Shown here: in pieces, positions 45,371-58,556 of the stretch | How the letters are laid out: every line of letters begins with the position of its first letter | How positions within the stretch are numbered: the stretch's first letter is position 1 | Assembly: GCF_001723175.1 (NCBI RefSeq) | Contig: NC_064655.1 | Location: 2,418,001 to 2,482,000, forward strand | Direction: 5' to 3' | Length of the DNA: 64,000 nt | DNA from: Penicillium oxalicum | Lineage: Eukaryota > Ascomycota > Eurotiomycetes > Eurotiales > Aspergillaceae | The notes under the pieces: model-generated | What the model saw: only the letters and a program-made list of their open reading frames with translations | Databases searched by the model: none | What the model was told of the DNA's origin: nothing | Program-made: the position numbers and the translations under genes

Positions 45371-46899
45371 ATACTAGTCGCCCTGACTAGGGATATTTCT
45401 ATCTAGGGAATACTCTGATCCGGGCTTTATCGTAGTACTAAGGGAATAAATCGTAGGTATATCGTATACGGAACGCTATATCCTTAAAATTAGGAGATAT
45501 AGATATAAATAAAGGATTCCTGTATTATATAGCCGTACTTTCCTACTACTATTAGCGATACCGTTTAAAAGAAAGCGCGCTAGGGCGTTTAATCCCTATT
45601 CGATAGATTAGCGTTAGTTAGGGAGCTAAGAATCTATCCGCGATAGAGTATTTTGTTAACGATTCGCTCTCGAAGATTTATAGAATCGATATTCCCGCGG
45701 ATAAGGATATTCTAACTTTAATCTATTTCTCTTGCTCGAACTTAGTTCTAGAATATCCTATCGTTATCGGAATTATTATCGCTATAAGGCTACTAGCGGG
45801 ATAGGCTATATACCTCCTACGCTAAACTTCGTGACTATAAGCCCTAATTTTCTCTAGTATCTAAAGTATTTTAGTAGGGCTAAGATAGAGTACGACTATC
45901 TAGTTATAATAGTCCCTTTCGCTATAGAGTATAAGTTTAACTACTTAGGGTTAGTACTCTATAATACCTATAAGAATAACTATAATATTTATAAGACTAT
46001 AAGTTTTCTGCTCTTTCCTAAAATAATTCCGAATTACTAATAGATCGTAAGACTCCTATATTAATAATCTAGGATATATAGGTATTCTATTTTCTCTTAA
46101 AGATTTATTAGGTAATCTTTAATAGTACCTAGGAGATTATTATAGCGCCTAGGCTATTATACGTTCCGACTTAGCTAGTTAGTATTTATTCTAATCTATT
46201 TTAGATAAGTAAGGATCTTACTATAACTTTCTTAGGGGCTATATAGGCCTATAAGAAGGAGTATATTTTCGAAGGTCCGAAGTATATATAAAGGATATAG
46301 ATTATCTATAATTCCTTAACGATTCGTTCTAATAAATTCCCTTTATAGAGATATCATTATTTTTATTCGGAAAAGATAGCGTTATATTACTAGAACCTTA
46401 TTATAGTTTTTAGTCCTCCCTTAATATATATAGACTAATATCTTAGTCTTAAAGAAGGGGATACTAGGTTTATATTATAGTAGACTAGGCTAGTAAACTT
46501 TACTAAGCGCTTAGAGACTACGATAATAGCGAATAGTATACTTATAGTAGAAGTAACCGCGATAAAGAATATAGTATTAGAGTTTATAGAGTATTTCTAA
46601 GATAAATCGTAGCGGATTTAATCTAGTTTCGTCTTATATATTTCTATATATTTTTAAACTTCGCGATAGATTATTTTATATTTTATATATTCTCTTTAGG
46701 TACCTATTCGTTATATTTAGAGGGCTAGTCCTTCTATTTAACTAGGAAATAAAGTTATCTATTAATCTTCGTCTTTCCTTTAACTTCTTCGACTTTATAT
46801 TCTTAGCTATCTTTAACGAGGTTAGAAAGCGGGAGTATTTTAGGAGCGCTTTGTAATAGATTATTATACTATTTTTCTAGAAGGGAGACGTAGAAAACG

Positions 46900-48100
46900 T
46901 TATAGAGGCGTATATACTTTTAGGGTAATATTAGTCTATACGCCTAAGTTCTAATTACTTATAGGATTCGGAATAGGCTAATTCTCCTAGGAGCGAGCTT
47001 CCTAGATTCTTTAATTTAAAGTTTTGCGTAGAAAGTATTATAAGATCGTTACGTTTAAATATTATAGGAGTTCTTTTTATATTATAGTATTTATTATCGA
47101 TTCGTTAGCCTTTTACTAGTAAGTTATTAAATTCTTACGTAAGCTCTATAGTCTCTTAATTCTAGCTTATACTCCCGGTAGCCCTCTTTCTTCTATAGCG
47201 GCCTTATTATATATATAGAAGGATATATTATATCCGAAGAGTACTTCGTAGAGGCTAAATTTTATTATATTATTTTAGTATAGATTATAATAAACTCTGC
47301 TATTTATAGTAAGCTTAGCTATATAGTCTATTCTTCCCTATAAAGTATCTTAGGTAATATTCGAGGGTTTAGTTTATCTATTCTATTTAGCTATCGGTTT
47401 ATAGATAAAACGCGATTAAAAACCTAAGTTTCGTCTTTAATATATTAAATAGTAATAGCTAGAATTTACTAGTAAATACTAGACCCTAGTTAGATATAAT
47501 TCCTTCTTACGGTCCGTAGATTAATTCGATCTTATTATAATATAACTTAGCTAGCTATATAGCGTTAATCGTTATATATACTAGGAAAAATTTTACGAGT
47601 TTAGTAAATCTGTCTACGATAACTAGGATCGAGTCGACTTTGTTTCTTTATAAATCGTAGGTAGGAGGCCTATAATAAAGTCTATTAAGGTTTCTTACTA
47701 TAGTTAGGTTAGAATTAGAAGGGGCTTTAAATAAGCTATACTTCTTATACCTAGGTAGTATAGCTCTCTAGTATATAGGATAGAACTTTACGTATTTATC
47801 TACTTATTTATAGAGATTCTTCTAGTAAAATTTTTAACTAATTAATTTAATCGTTTATAACTAGCCGAAGTAGCCTCCTATTACTAGATTATTATAATAT
47901 AGCTTAATTAGCTCTTACTTTAGTTTCTTATTAGTTAGAATATATAGTCGTCCCTTAAACTATATTAATTTATTAGGATCGACTAACTAGTACCCTAATA
48001 TCGGGATATTCTAGTTAATTAATAAACGAATCTCCTCTATATTAGGATCGTCTCGCTAGGCCTTAAGTATTATACTTCGTAGATTACTAGTTATATTTAA
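46900..48100 (-). pseudogene. G3 integrase relic
   Basis: The minus strand near 47640-47590 reads D-S-I-L-V-I-V-D-R-F-T-K-L, the Ty3 integrase core start with its first catalytic Asp intact. The upstream zinc-binding region lies at about 48000-47880 and is poorly preserved. The rest of the core continues to about 47100. I looked for a chromodomain at 46650-46800 and found only a weak resemblance. Confidence 0.8.
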
Positions 48101-48399
48101 GATAAAGGTATATTACCCGAGATAATAATCTACTACTTTTTTATAGTAGGAGTAATAGGCGCGACCTAGCTCTTATCTCTAGATATCTAAGGTACTATCT
48201 AGCTCTTAAACCCCTAAATCCGGTAATAATTCGTTTTTAAATTAATAAAGATCGGTTAGTACTAACTATACTATCGCCTAGCTCTATTCTAGTACCTTTT
48301 TAGTTACTATTTAGGTCTATAATAGATTTTATAGAGTAGTATTTAAGGCGTCTCTCGAAGCTAGCTCTATTATTCTTAAGGATATATCTACTAGGTTTT

Positions 48400-49720
48400 T
48401 CTTTCCTACGCGATATAGAATTACAAAATTAAATATAGAAAGGGTTATATACTATTATACTTAACGCCTATATAATTATAGGTTCTATATAAAGAATCTT
48501 AAATTATTATAGTCCGAAAAGACCTTAATTTAGTACCGAGACCCTTTAAGATAATACTGCTAAATCTTAAAACTATATATAATCGCGTATAGCTCTTAGT
48601 CTCTAGTAGTATAGCGGGATTTAGTATTAGAGAACTTACGAGACTAAAATACGACCGGGTACTAGATTCCTTCGTTATCGGGTTAGGATAGTATCCTAGC
48701 TATTTCCTACTATAAGATATCCGTTTCTAGTCGGATAGTATAATTAGGATCGAAATATCGTAGAATTAGTACTAACTCGAAAGCGAGGAGTAAATTATAA
48801 AAAGCCTTAGTCGCGTTAGTACTAAGTTCGATCCTATCTAGTCGTTTTCTCTTTCCGAGCCTCTTTATAAGGTCTATAAGGAGTTTTACGATAGTTAAGT
48901 AGTTATAAATAAAGTAGTAGTAGAAGTTATAAAATCTAAGAAAGGATTAGATCTTCTTAATTATAGATAGTAGTAGCTACTCCCGAATTAACTTAATATA
49001 TAAAGGGTCTATCGATATTCTAGTAGTATTAACGATATAGTCTAGGAATTCTACCTAGTCTTAGTAGAAGAAGTATTTATTAGGATTAATATAGAGTTCG
49101 TGTTACCGAAGTCTTTCGAGAATAAGTTAGATATATTTCGTATATAATTCGATATCCTCTAAAAAGATTAAAATATTATCTAGATAGGCTATATAGAAAA
49201 GGTCTAGGTATCCTTATAGTATAATATAGATATAGTTCTAGAATATCGCTAGAGTATTAGTAAGACCGAAAGGTATAACTATATACTTATAGTAGCTATA
49301 TCGCGTTTAGAATACGGTTTTCTACTTATCGCCTTCTTTAATACTAATATAGTAATAAGCCTCTCGAATATCGATTTTAGAGAACTTCTTAGCGTATAAG
49401 AGGTAATCGAGGATTTCGGAGATAAGTAGAAAAGGGTAGCGATTCTTTACTAAAATATAATTAAGTCCTCGGTAGTCTATATAGAGTCGTAACCTACTAT
49501 TCTTTTTTAGTACGAAGAGAATAGGTACGCCTATAGGACTTTTTAATAGGCAGATTCGACTATTCTCTATATTTACGCGAATATATTCTCTAAGTTCCTA
49601 GAGCTTAGCGCGAGAGAGGAGGTAGATAGGCCTATAGGATAGAGTAGAGCCTAGGATAAGATTAATTATATAGTTAGTCTTCTTATACTAGAATAGGGTC
49701 CTTACCCTTTCCGCTAAGTA
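48400..49720 (-). pseudogene. G3 reverse transcriptase and RNase H relic
   Basis: RT reads P-I-G-V-P-I-L-F-V, L-R-L-Y-I-D-Y-R-G-L-N (about 49470), K-I-D-I-R-E-A-Y-Y, V-I-P-F-G-L-T-N and the catalytic Y-L-D-N-I-L-I-F at 49175-49186 (normally Y-L-D-D). RNase H at about 48760-48480 reads K-F-S-N-T-K-S-R-Y and E-L-Y-A-I-I-Y-S-F-K, then F-S-D-Y-N-N-L. The stops are TAG at Trp and Gln codons. Confidence 0.9.
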
Positions 49721-50179
49721 TAAGTCTTCGAAGTTATAAAGTTCTTTAGGCTAACTAGCGATTCCTATATAATTTATAGTCCTTTCGGGGTTCCCTCTAA
49801 TACTAGTAGGCGGGAGCGAGCTATCGAAGAGCGGATTATCGAGAGTATTAAGGTCTATCTCTAGGTTAATCTAATAGAGTACTACTATAAAGATATATAT
49901 CTTATTACGCGTACGTCTCGCGAATTAATAGGGAGTAAGTAAATCAAGGTTTCGGTAGTTAACCCCGAAGTACTAATAATACGTACCCGTATTAATAACG
50001 ATTCCCTATATATATAAACTAGGTATCCCTAGTAGTATAGGGGGTCCTATTTTTTAGTTAATAGTATAATACTCTATTATCTAGATCTTTATAATTTCCT
50101 ATTAATCGGTTACTATAATTAGGACACAGAAAGCCCTCTTAGCGTTACTATATTAATCCTAGAAGTTATAGAGCTCGGG

Positions 50180-51480
50180 TATCCAGAGAGTAGCTTACTA
50201 TAGTTTATAAGATTTTATAAGATCGTAGTTAATAACGCTTATACTTATACTAGTATCTAGGCTAATTTTAAGGATAGTATCTTTAATACGTATAATAGTC
50301 TTAATTATTAGGAGGATCTCTACGAGTAGCTATTAAGTTAGGATTATAGAGTTTACTCTGACTCGCTAGCGTTTCCCTAGTCTTCTATAGTTCCGTTATT
50401 AGTAGTAATTTCGCTAATACGCGTATTTAGACGTCCTTAGCCTAGTCTTACCTAGGGATAGTTAGGAGCAAAATATCCCTTTTTCCTATATATATAATAG
50501 GTAACTAAGGTTAGGTCCCTATTTCTATAAAACTAATAATAGGGTAAGATAGGAGTATTTTAATTAGGGTTTATAGTCTCCCGCCTGCGGAAAGAGGGTT
50601 AGTACTTCTTAGTATTTTCCTATTATCCCTTTTAATCCTAGTCTTCCCGGTTTCGCTTCTTCGGGTTTATCCTAAGTAGAGAAGGGTTCTAGCGTCCTAT
50701 ACCTCGGCTATCCTATATACGAATCGCGGCCGAAACTATATTAGTATAATTCTCTAGGAGGTCGTTCTAGTATAATACTTAAAGTTTATTTTTAAGGACT
50801 AGGTATAGCTTTACGTAGTAGCTAAGAGTACGCTCTTTCTCCTAAATATTTATATAATTTTTAATAGATTAGAGATAGTTATAAAACGCGCGTAGATCTT
50901 AGTTCTTAAGCTAATAAGCGCTATAGTATTCTTTTATAATATTAGCCTCGGTAAATTAACTACCCTAGATAAATTCGAGTATCTAGTTAACGAAATTATT
51001 CTAGGTAGGTTATTAGGCTATAAACTTAGTCTTCTTATAATTTATCTACTAGGTCTATTAGGTTAGTTCTAATATAAAGAATCCGATAGGAATCTTATAT
51101 AAATTACTTATATATTAGTTAGGACTTATTTCGAAGATATACTCTAGTTTATTAAGCTACTAGATATATTACTCTAAGGTTAATATAGAGCTTAGTTAGT
51201 ATAAGATATTATTAATTTTAATCTCTACGCCTCGGGATCGATAGGGAGGAGGAGGCGTAGATAGTAGTTCGGGGGTATCTTATTACCGAATCGTAGCTTT
51301 ATATTTAAGTTACTAGATCCGCGCTAGGAGGCGATTAAGAGTATTTTGTTCGTTTAGTCTAGCCTATTCAGGAGACCGTACCTTATAGCTAGACCTATCT
51401 TCTAGGTCCCGAGGGGTTAGGCTAAGCTTACTAGAGGGTTATCTAAGTCTCTTACTAACTCGTTAGGATCGTTCCGCTAC
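50180..51480 (-). pseudogene. G3 gag and protease relic
   Basis: Zinc knuckle at about 50530-50485 on the minus strand reads T-Y-Y-I-Y-R-K-K-G-Y-F-A-P-N-Y, which fits C-x2-C-x4-H-x4-C with each Cys and His turned to Tyr. Protease follows at about 50290-50230 as L-D-T-S-I-S-I-S-V-I-N, the RIP form of D-T-G-A-S. The N-terminal gag (50600-51480) is read only weakly, from its helical, charged codon pattern. Confidence 0.72.
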
Positions 51481-51559
51481 TATAAGATAGGCGGATCGTT
51501 AATAGGTCGTCGGTATAGATATTTCTTCTCTAGGTAGCTAAATAGGAAGATTTAGTAAT

Positions 51560-51814
51560 TATTAGGGGGTCTGTATTATAGGATAGAGAACCTGTTAGCT
51601 AGGTAGAGAGTCTAAGTCTATAGGGTCTGATTTTAAAGACTAAATCTTAGGGTCTAGTAGTCTCTACTAGTTCCTATAATATATATATAGCGTTTCCGCG
51701 TACCGAGTTCCTATAGCCCTATATAGAGCCCTTAGGGTTGTTACCCTAAGACGACGCGGGGTCGATTCGATCGTGAATCGTCTTGAGTCACCACGTATGA
51801 CTTGCGCCGTGACA
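51560..51814 (-). repeat. G3 5' LTR
   Basis: Partner of 45100-45354; the differences are almost all C-to-T or G-to-A. It ends CA at 51814 and is followed by the TSD gttta. Confidence 0.93.
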
Positions 51815-52251
51815 GTTTAAGGAATATGCTAGAGGGCTCTTGCGTACGAAGGTGTACGTATATAGGTATAAGCTTAAAGCTATAATTAATTAGGGATTAT
51901 TAGTTAATCTTATTTCCCTAGAAATAGCACGTATATTAAACCTTAATATTCGAAAAGATCTAAAGCTATATATAGTGCCTATTAATAGCCGAACGCGTCC
52001 CTTTTACAGAGTTACGGAAGGCTTACCTATTTTAATCGGCGATATTATAATATACTCTTACTATATAATTATAAAAAATTATATAGCAGAGATTCTTCTA
52101 GGACGAATCTAGTTACGCGATATAATAGCTTCTACTACGGAGAAAATTAATAGTTCTGTTAAAATAGTAGTCTTTTCGGAAGACTAGACTAGGAAGTTAG
52201 TCTTTAAGGTATATTCTCTGAGTAAGAAAACTTCGGTCTAGGAGTATTAGC
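51815..52251 (+). pseudogene. G2 copy 3, protease part, right of G3
   Basis: Continues the G2 frame after G3: the protease active-site strand (A-I-I-N-stop-G-L) is near 51872-51890, followed by I-G-D-I-I and I-L-L-G. It runs nearly base for base with 31758-32205 and is cut at 52251 by copia F. Confidence 0.8.
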
Positions 52252-52430
52252 TAATAGACCTATAGGTCTACAAGGCAAGGAAGCAATCTAGAGGCGAGAT
52301 AACTAGAATTAGGGAGTCTAGGGAGAAGGAAGAAGAGAGAGAGAGGGAAAACCTACGACAGGGGAAAAACCCTTAAGATACATAACCGCTACTAGGCCTA
52401 GTAAATATCTAGAGAGGGCAAACTCTCTTA
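52252..52430 (-). repeat. Copia F 3' LTR
   Basis: Complete LTR with TA...TA ends, followed by the C-run that is the polypurine tract on the other strand. Confidence 0.93.
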
Positions 52431-52539
52431 TACCCCCCTAGGACTAGTAGCAATATAAAGAATATTATATATAATAGTATAATATAATAAAATTTAGGAG
52501 GGGAGGGTTAGTTAGGATCTCTTATATAGAATAATCTAG

Positions 52540-55500
52540 TACGATTATTTTGAAAAATCCTATCAGGCTTAGTTTTAGTAAGCATATTAGCGGTATTATC
52601 CTTACTTAGGATACTAGTTAGTTAGATAAGGTTTATTTTAATAAGGTCTCTGATTAAATAGTATCTCGTGCTGATCTAGGGTAATTTTGGGCTGGCTTTA
52701 GGGTTTATAACGGTCGTGATAGTATTATCGGAATTATAAAATAGGGTAATTAGGATATTTTTGTCGAATTCTTTATCTTAGTTTAATAGAGGCATAAGTA
52801 AAAGGTTAGTAGTAATTTTAGTAAGGTAAAGTCCCTCTTTCGCTATAGTCGCAAGGGTATAGTATTCGGCTATAGTCGATAAGGCTACTATAATATCTTA
52901 TCTCTTTAAGCTCTATAAGATTAGGATACTAGTAAAGAACTAAATATATACTTCGGTAGATTTTCTATCCTCTATATTAGCGTACGATAAGTCGATAAAT
53001 CCTTCTAGACCCTTTAAGGGTTCTTTTCTAAATAGGATTCCTAAATTTATAGTACCTATAAGATATTATAACAAAACTTTTGTACGCTACTATATTATCT
53101 TTTCTCGGGTATATATTACGGCGCTATAGTTTAGATATAGTCGCTATAATATCCGGGCGTATTTTGATTAAGAGCTAACCGATCTTTCCTATTATTTTAG
53201 TATAGGTACCCTAATTAAATATATTATCCTTTATTAGATTATTTAGATAGGGGATTTTCTAAGAGGGATTTATTAGAATTAGCGAAGGATTATAATTTTT
53301 ATAGCTCTTATTATAGATTAAATTTATTAAATAAGCCTATTAGCTTATAAAGATATAGCTAGAGGGTTCTTTAATTATATTATATCTAAGGAATCTTTTA
53401 AATAGGAGGGTCTTTAATTTCCTCTTATTTAAAAGGCCCTTTTTTATAGAGTTTAATTAATCTTTATATCTAGTTATAAGGATATTATCTATATAGATTA
53501 TAATAAATATAGTATAGTCCTTATTAGTAAAGATATATAGCTTAGAGGGGATTAGAGAGAGGCCTAGGCTAGATAGGTTATCTTTAAATAGTTTATACTA
53601 GAGATATCCTACTTATTATAATCTATAAAGCGCCTAGTTTAGTATATATACTAGATCTTCTTCTTTTAGGCTAAATTATTTATATCTAGTTAGTTACTTT
53701 ATAAATATAATACAGTTATTAATAGTATTAAGGAAGGCCCTAATTATATCCTACTATTCCTTTTTCTAATTATAGATAGTAGCTATAATAATAAATAATT
53801 TAGCCGATATATCTAAGATAACTAGGTTATATCTTTCGTTAGGTTAGAAATCTATACCTAGACTTTAGCGGTTACTATATACGACCTATCTAGCACGGAA
53901 TTCTAGGATATATCCTTCGGTATCCTATTTAATATTATAGACCTATTTACCTAGAAGGATTTTAGTACCTTTTAGGGGTTTAGTTACTAAAGTTATTATA
54001 TTAGATAATTTAAACTTCTTTAATTAGGTCTCTTTAGCTTAAAGCTATTAATCGGCGAATTAGGATTTTATAGCTTTCCTATAGGTTTAAGGGATTTTAA
54101 CTATTACCGACTATATTATCTTAGTAGCTATACCTAATATACTAGGTCTAATTAAGTTATCTTTAGTAGATATAGCAAAGTATAAACTTCCTTTCGTTCT
54201 CTCTTTATACTCTTCCTTGACTAGTCCTTTTATAGTATATCTAACTATTTCTTCTATAAGTTATCTTAGAGTATATCTCTATAGGCTCTTCTTACTAGAG
54301 AGATAGAGCGTCTCCGGTCGCTTATAAAATCTAGTTAATTTATCGTAATAGTATCGATAGGATCCGCTAATAAAGCTTATAATATTAGATAGCTATAGAA
54401 CCTCTAAGGAATTACTACTAGAGAAGGGAGTTATAGTTAAATTAATTAGGATAGTATCTTAGACTTTTTAATAGTAGGATTTAGGTTAGATTCTAGTAAA
54501 GGTAGGAATTATCCTAGTATAGTCCTTCTCTTAATTAATAGGATTAGACTATCTAGGTTCTAGCGTAAAAAATTCCTCTCTAGTTAGGAATTAGGTCTCT
54601 AGAGATTTAGATTTTAGGATCTAGTCGAGTATTAGAGGCTTTTTCCTTAGTTATATTAGTAAAATTTTGCGATATTAGGAAGGTTATAAAATTAGGATAT
54701 TTTAGTCCTCTAGTATAGTTAGTAATATATTTAGAGGATTTAGTAGATTAGAGAAAAATTCGTCTCTTATATAATTCTAGGTCTTTTAGGATTAGACTTA
54801 AGAAGGTAGAATATTATATCTACTTCTTTTTCTATTAGAAAGTTAGAATTTTTAGAATATAGGAGTTTATAAAATTTAGGTTTCTTTATAGATATCTAGG
54901 CTTATATTAGAGTAGAAGTTATAGTTAGGATCTTTATAGTAGTTATTATCCGCGTAGGTAGTATTTTAGGTAGGCCTATTTAATTGTTTTATAGTTATAT
55001 CAGTTATCTTTTTAATATTTTAGATCTTTATATTATCGAACCTTTCTTATATAATCTATTTAATTTAATTATCTAGGTCTAATAATAGTATAGATAGTTC
55101 TTCCTAAAAGTCTATATCTCTTCTAATTATAACTTTTCTCTTACTTAGGTCGTAAATCCTATATTAGTAGCTATTCTTACTATTATATCTAACTAGTATC
55201 TAATCTATACTCTTAGGACTATCTTTTATCCTTAGTTCGTTATTCTTTTAGAATATAGATATAGGCTTTAGAATACTAGATATATAAAAACCCTAAATCG
55301 ATTAGTTACTTTACCCTAGAGCTATTAGTATTATACTAGTATTTATTCTATCTTTCTAAAGGGATAATTTTTTATTTAGCTTGTAGATTTAGTTTATAAT
55401 ATAGGTAGTAGTAACTATAGCTTTAGGCTACAAAAATATAGGAGCTTAGGGCGTAGCTACTATAAGGGTTCGGGCTCCCTATATAATAAGATATCTAGAG

Positions 55501-56500
55501 CTTTTAGTAATACTATTTTATTTATAGGTATATAGGGCGCTTATTAAGAAAGTATAACCCTTCTACTTAGCCTATTCTTTAAATTTAAAGAAACTTCTGT
55601 CTCTATCTATACGGATTTCGGAAGGCTAAGTACTAGTAGAAGTAAAGATACGCTTTAGTATTTAGATTAGGATATCCGAGGCTTAGCCTTTTATCTTTAT
55701 TAGAATAGCCTATCTAAACCTAGTAGTATTATTAACTATTAGGATATATATATATTCCCGATTCTAAGAGGGGTATATAGCTAGATATTAATATAGATAA
55801 ATTCCTATAGTATCTCAGAGCGTATTTAGTTTATATAGGATACGATCCTCTTAGATTTTGTAATCTTATAAGCTTTATAATTAAAATATTTATTACTATA
55901 GACCTCCTTACCGATTTTATGATAGTTAATTTTTATAATAGACTATCTAATATAATCTAGACGGTAATAGGCTACTTCTAGTAAAATTATAGTAAAGGAA
56001 TATATAGTCGCTATAATTAGGAGGGCCTTCTTTTCGTACGCTATAGATAGTTTAATTAAAATAGCCTTTAGAAATAGGACACCTCGTTTCCTATATACGT
56101 ATACTATAATCTTGTTTATTATCTAGATTAACAAAAATATTCTCCTAGTCTTTCTAGCCTATTTTATAGTCCTTATATATTTAGGTTATAGATAGGAGAT
56201 TAAAGTTACCTATTAGTATATATTCGTATTATATATTAAGGGTTTTAGTACCTTCTAGAGGATTAATTTAATTCGAGATTACTTTTCTAAGAGACTTAAT
56301 AGTTCTTCTATTAGAGGTCTAGTATTAATAGCTATAAGGGTTACTTTAGAATTTTATAATTATATTTCTATTAATATAAATCGAGCGTGATATACCTAAG
56401 TTAACAATCTACTTAGTAGAGGGGTTTCTTTTAATTAAGGCTATAGTAAGTTAGGGATCTAGGCGGTTAGCGAAGTCGAATTCTACTACTATAAAGTATA
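52540..56500 (-). pseudogene. Copia F pol relic
   Basis: Colinear with A, H and C. The RT catalytic box Y-I-D-N is at 53484-53495, RNase H lies at about 52600-53000, integrase at about 55300-56000 and protease near 56400. Among the copia copies it is one of the most heavily RIP-mutated and has several small deletions. Confidence 0.82.
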
Positions 56501-56799
56501 GTAGTACTTATCCTCTTCTTTATTAATCTATATTACTATATTTACGCTCGTATTATTATTCGCGTTATCGCCTATATTACTATCTTCCTCTTTAAGATCC
56601 CTTCTATATAGTTAGGATTAGGATTAGGTTCCCTTTAAGGTAATCGAATTCTTATTCCTATTATTCTTTCTAATAGAAATTAGTATTATTAGATTTTAAT
56701 AGCTCTTCTAAGGATTTTAGAATATTTAGGTAGAATTCTAGATATTACCTCCGTTCTTCTTAATTCTATTATTATATATTATAGTCTACCCTTCTAGCG

Positions 56800-57840
56800 G
56801 TAGCCTATTTAGATTATTATATTCCTCTATAGGGTATTTACCTAGATACCTTTAATAGGCTTCTAATCTAAGATTCACGATATAATAACTAAATAGGCGT
56901 AGTCCTTAGTAGTATAGCCTTTTCTTCCGTAAAAGAAGTAGTTACTATTTAGGGTAACCTAATTTAGGCCTTTAGTCTATTCTTTTGCCTATTTCTATAG
57001 CGATTTACCTCTTAGAGATATATACTTTAATAGAAGGTATTTATATTTATCTAACGAGGATTTTAAAGATTTTCCGGTTATCGTAGTTATAACGCTCGAG
57101 AATTAGTAATTTATAATTTCTAGTTTATAGATTATCTTAGTAAAGATTCGGAAAAGGTCTAGTACTATAATCTTTATAATATTTTCGTATCTATTAGAAT
57201 AATCTACTAGTCTAGTAGCTATAAAGGTAAGAATATTACTTTATAATTTATTAAGAAGTAGGAAAACGATTATACCTAGGGTAAGTTAGACTTCTTCTAT
57301 TACTTTAGTATAGGTACTACGAAATTTATATATAAAATCGATTACTAATAGGTAGTTAGCTCGGTAGGTTCGTAGAATCCTAGTTACCTTCTTTTTACTA
57401 GGAATAAAGCTAGTAGTATAGAGGGCCTTTTTTAAGCTAATAATATATCTATTAGCGAATTCGTATTAGAATCTTATAGCTTTAACTATCGTATCGATAT
57501 CCTTTAAGATAGATTATTAGAGCTATATCTATATAGTATAGGAGCGTTTGACCTAAGTTTCTGCTTCGTTAGATATTACTTTAGGCCTATTATATTTTAG
57601 GTTAACAAGGCGATAGAGTCCTTTCTTTTTAAGGATTTAGTATATATCTCTAAACTAGTCCTCGAAGTCTTCTGTTCTTTCTAATAATTTAAGTAGGTTA
57701 AGGGTAAATTCTTTAGGGGCGCTAGTAAGTTAGTTTACTAGCTAGCCTCGGGATTTCAGGGTAAAGAATTTGCTATAGTCCTTACGAGATATAGGGAATT
57801 CTTTAACCCCGGCCGCTTAGCCGAGATCTTCTTTAGCTAT
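56800..57840 (-). pseudogene. Copia F gag relic
   Basis: Start at 57838-57840 (ATG now ATA). Zinc knuckle at about 56945-56895. L-K-K-K-G-L-Y-R near 57620. The leader (57841-58220) has only one long-unit repeat plus the motif near 58140. Confidence 0.78.
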
Positions 57841-58238
57841 AGTTAGTATTTAGGAATATAATTAAGGTTTAGGTAAATTTAATAATTTAGATGATTTAGA
57901 TAGGATTTAGGAATAGAATTCAGTAAGAAGGAGGTTTATAGGGGATATATAGTATTATTATTAGTATATTATAGTAGGGTCTAAAGTAAGAGATATTAAT
58001 ATTGTAGTAGTCCTAACAAATATCAACAGACGCGTCTTTCTTTTATTAATATTAGACTTAGCTTCTATAGCCTAGTTAATTATATTATATTTGTATTAGG
58101 TTTAATGATTTGAATTTGAATTGGTGATTTAGTGATTATAGCTTCTATAGCCGAATTGATGGGTTTAGTAATTAAAAATTTGAGAACTTACGGTTTTCAC
58201 AAATTCAGGCCTTACTATTGCGATCAGGCTCATAAACC

Positions 58239-58417
58239 TGATAGACCTATAGGTCTATAAGGCAAGGAAGCAATCTAGAGGCGAGACAACTAGGATTAGG
58301 AAGTCTAGGGAGAAGGAAGGAGAGAGAGAGAGGAAAACCCACGATAGGGGAAAAAACCCTCAAGATATATAACCGCTACTAGGCCTAGCAAACATCTAGA
58401 GAGGGCAAACTCTCTCA
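58239..58417 (-). repeat. Copia F 5' LTR
   Basis: TG...CA ends intact. The primer-site complement precedes it on the plus strand (58221-58238) with one extra base in the run ataaacc. Confidence 0.93.
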
Positions 58418-58556
58418 ATGCTATACAGATATAGCTCTAATAATCTATCTCGAAGGATATCCCTCTCTCTCTCTTCTTCCTTGTCCTTAGACTTCCTAAT
58501 CCCAGTTGTCTCGCCTCCAGATTGCTTCCTTGCCTTGTAGACCTGTAGGTCTATCA
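58418..58556 (+). mobile_element. Copia debris: gag scrap joined to a partial LTR
   Basis: Bases 58418-58460 match copia gag (plus strand, compare 37684-37726). They are joined at 58461 to the last 96 bases of a plus-strand LTR, which ends CA at 58556. Both have few RIP changes. The joint shows a deletion or repair event within copia sequence. Confidence 0.85.

Larger units (their letters stand above)
45100..51814 (-). mobile_element. Complete Ty3/gypsy element G3 (TSD gttta)
   Basis: A 6715 bp element with 255 bp LTRs (45100-45354 and 51560-51814), flanked by gttta (45095-45099 and 51815-51819). The uninterrupted site is present in G2 copy 2 at 31758-31762. Minus-strand order is gag with zinc knuckle, protease, RT, RNase H, integrase and polypurine tract. 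Frames are broken by RIP. It is a different family from G1 and G2, with its own LTR and RT sequence. Confidence 0.92.
52252..58417 (-). mobile_element. Copia element F, full length, unmatched flanks
   Basis: A minus-strand copia with LTRs at 52252-52430 and 58239-58417 and all internal parts. The left flank is G2 protease (ttagc); the right flank is a scrap of copia gag (atgct). Because the flanks come from different repeats and no duplication is seen, its two halves may derive from recombination between two copia insertions. Confidence 0.88.

Noticed and set aside
46650..46800. A chromodomain at the end of G3 integrase
   Set aside because: A few residues resemble the core, but the spacing and the aromatic positions do not fit well enough to call it.
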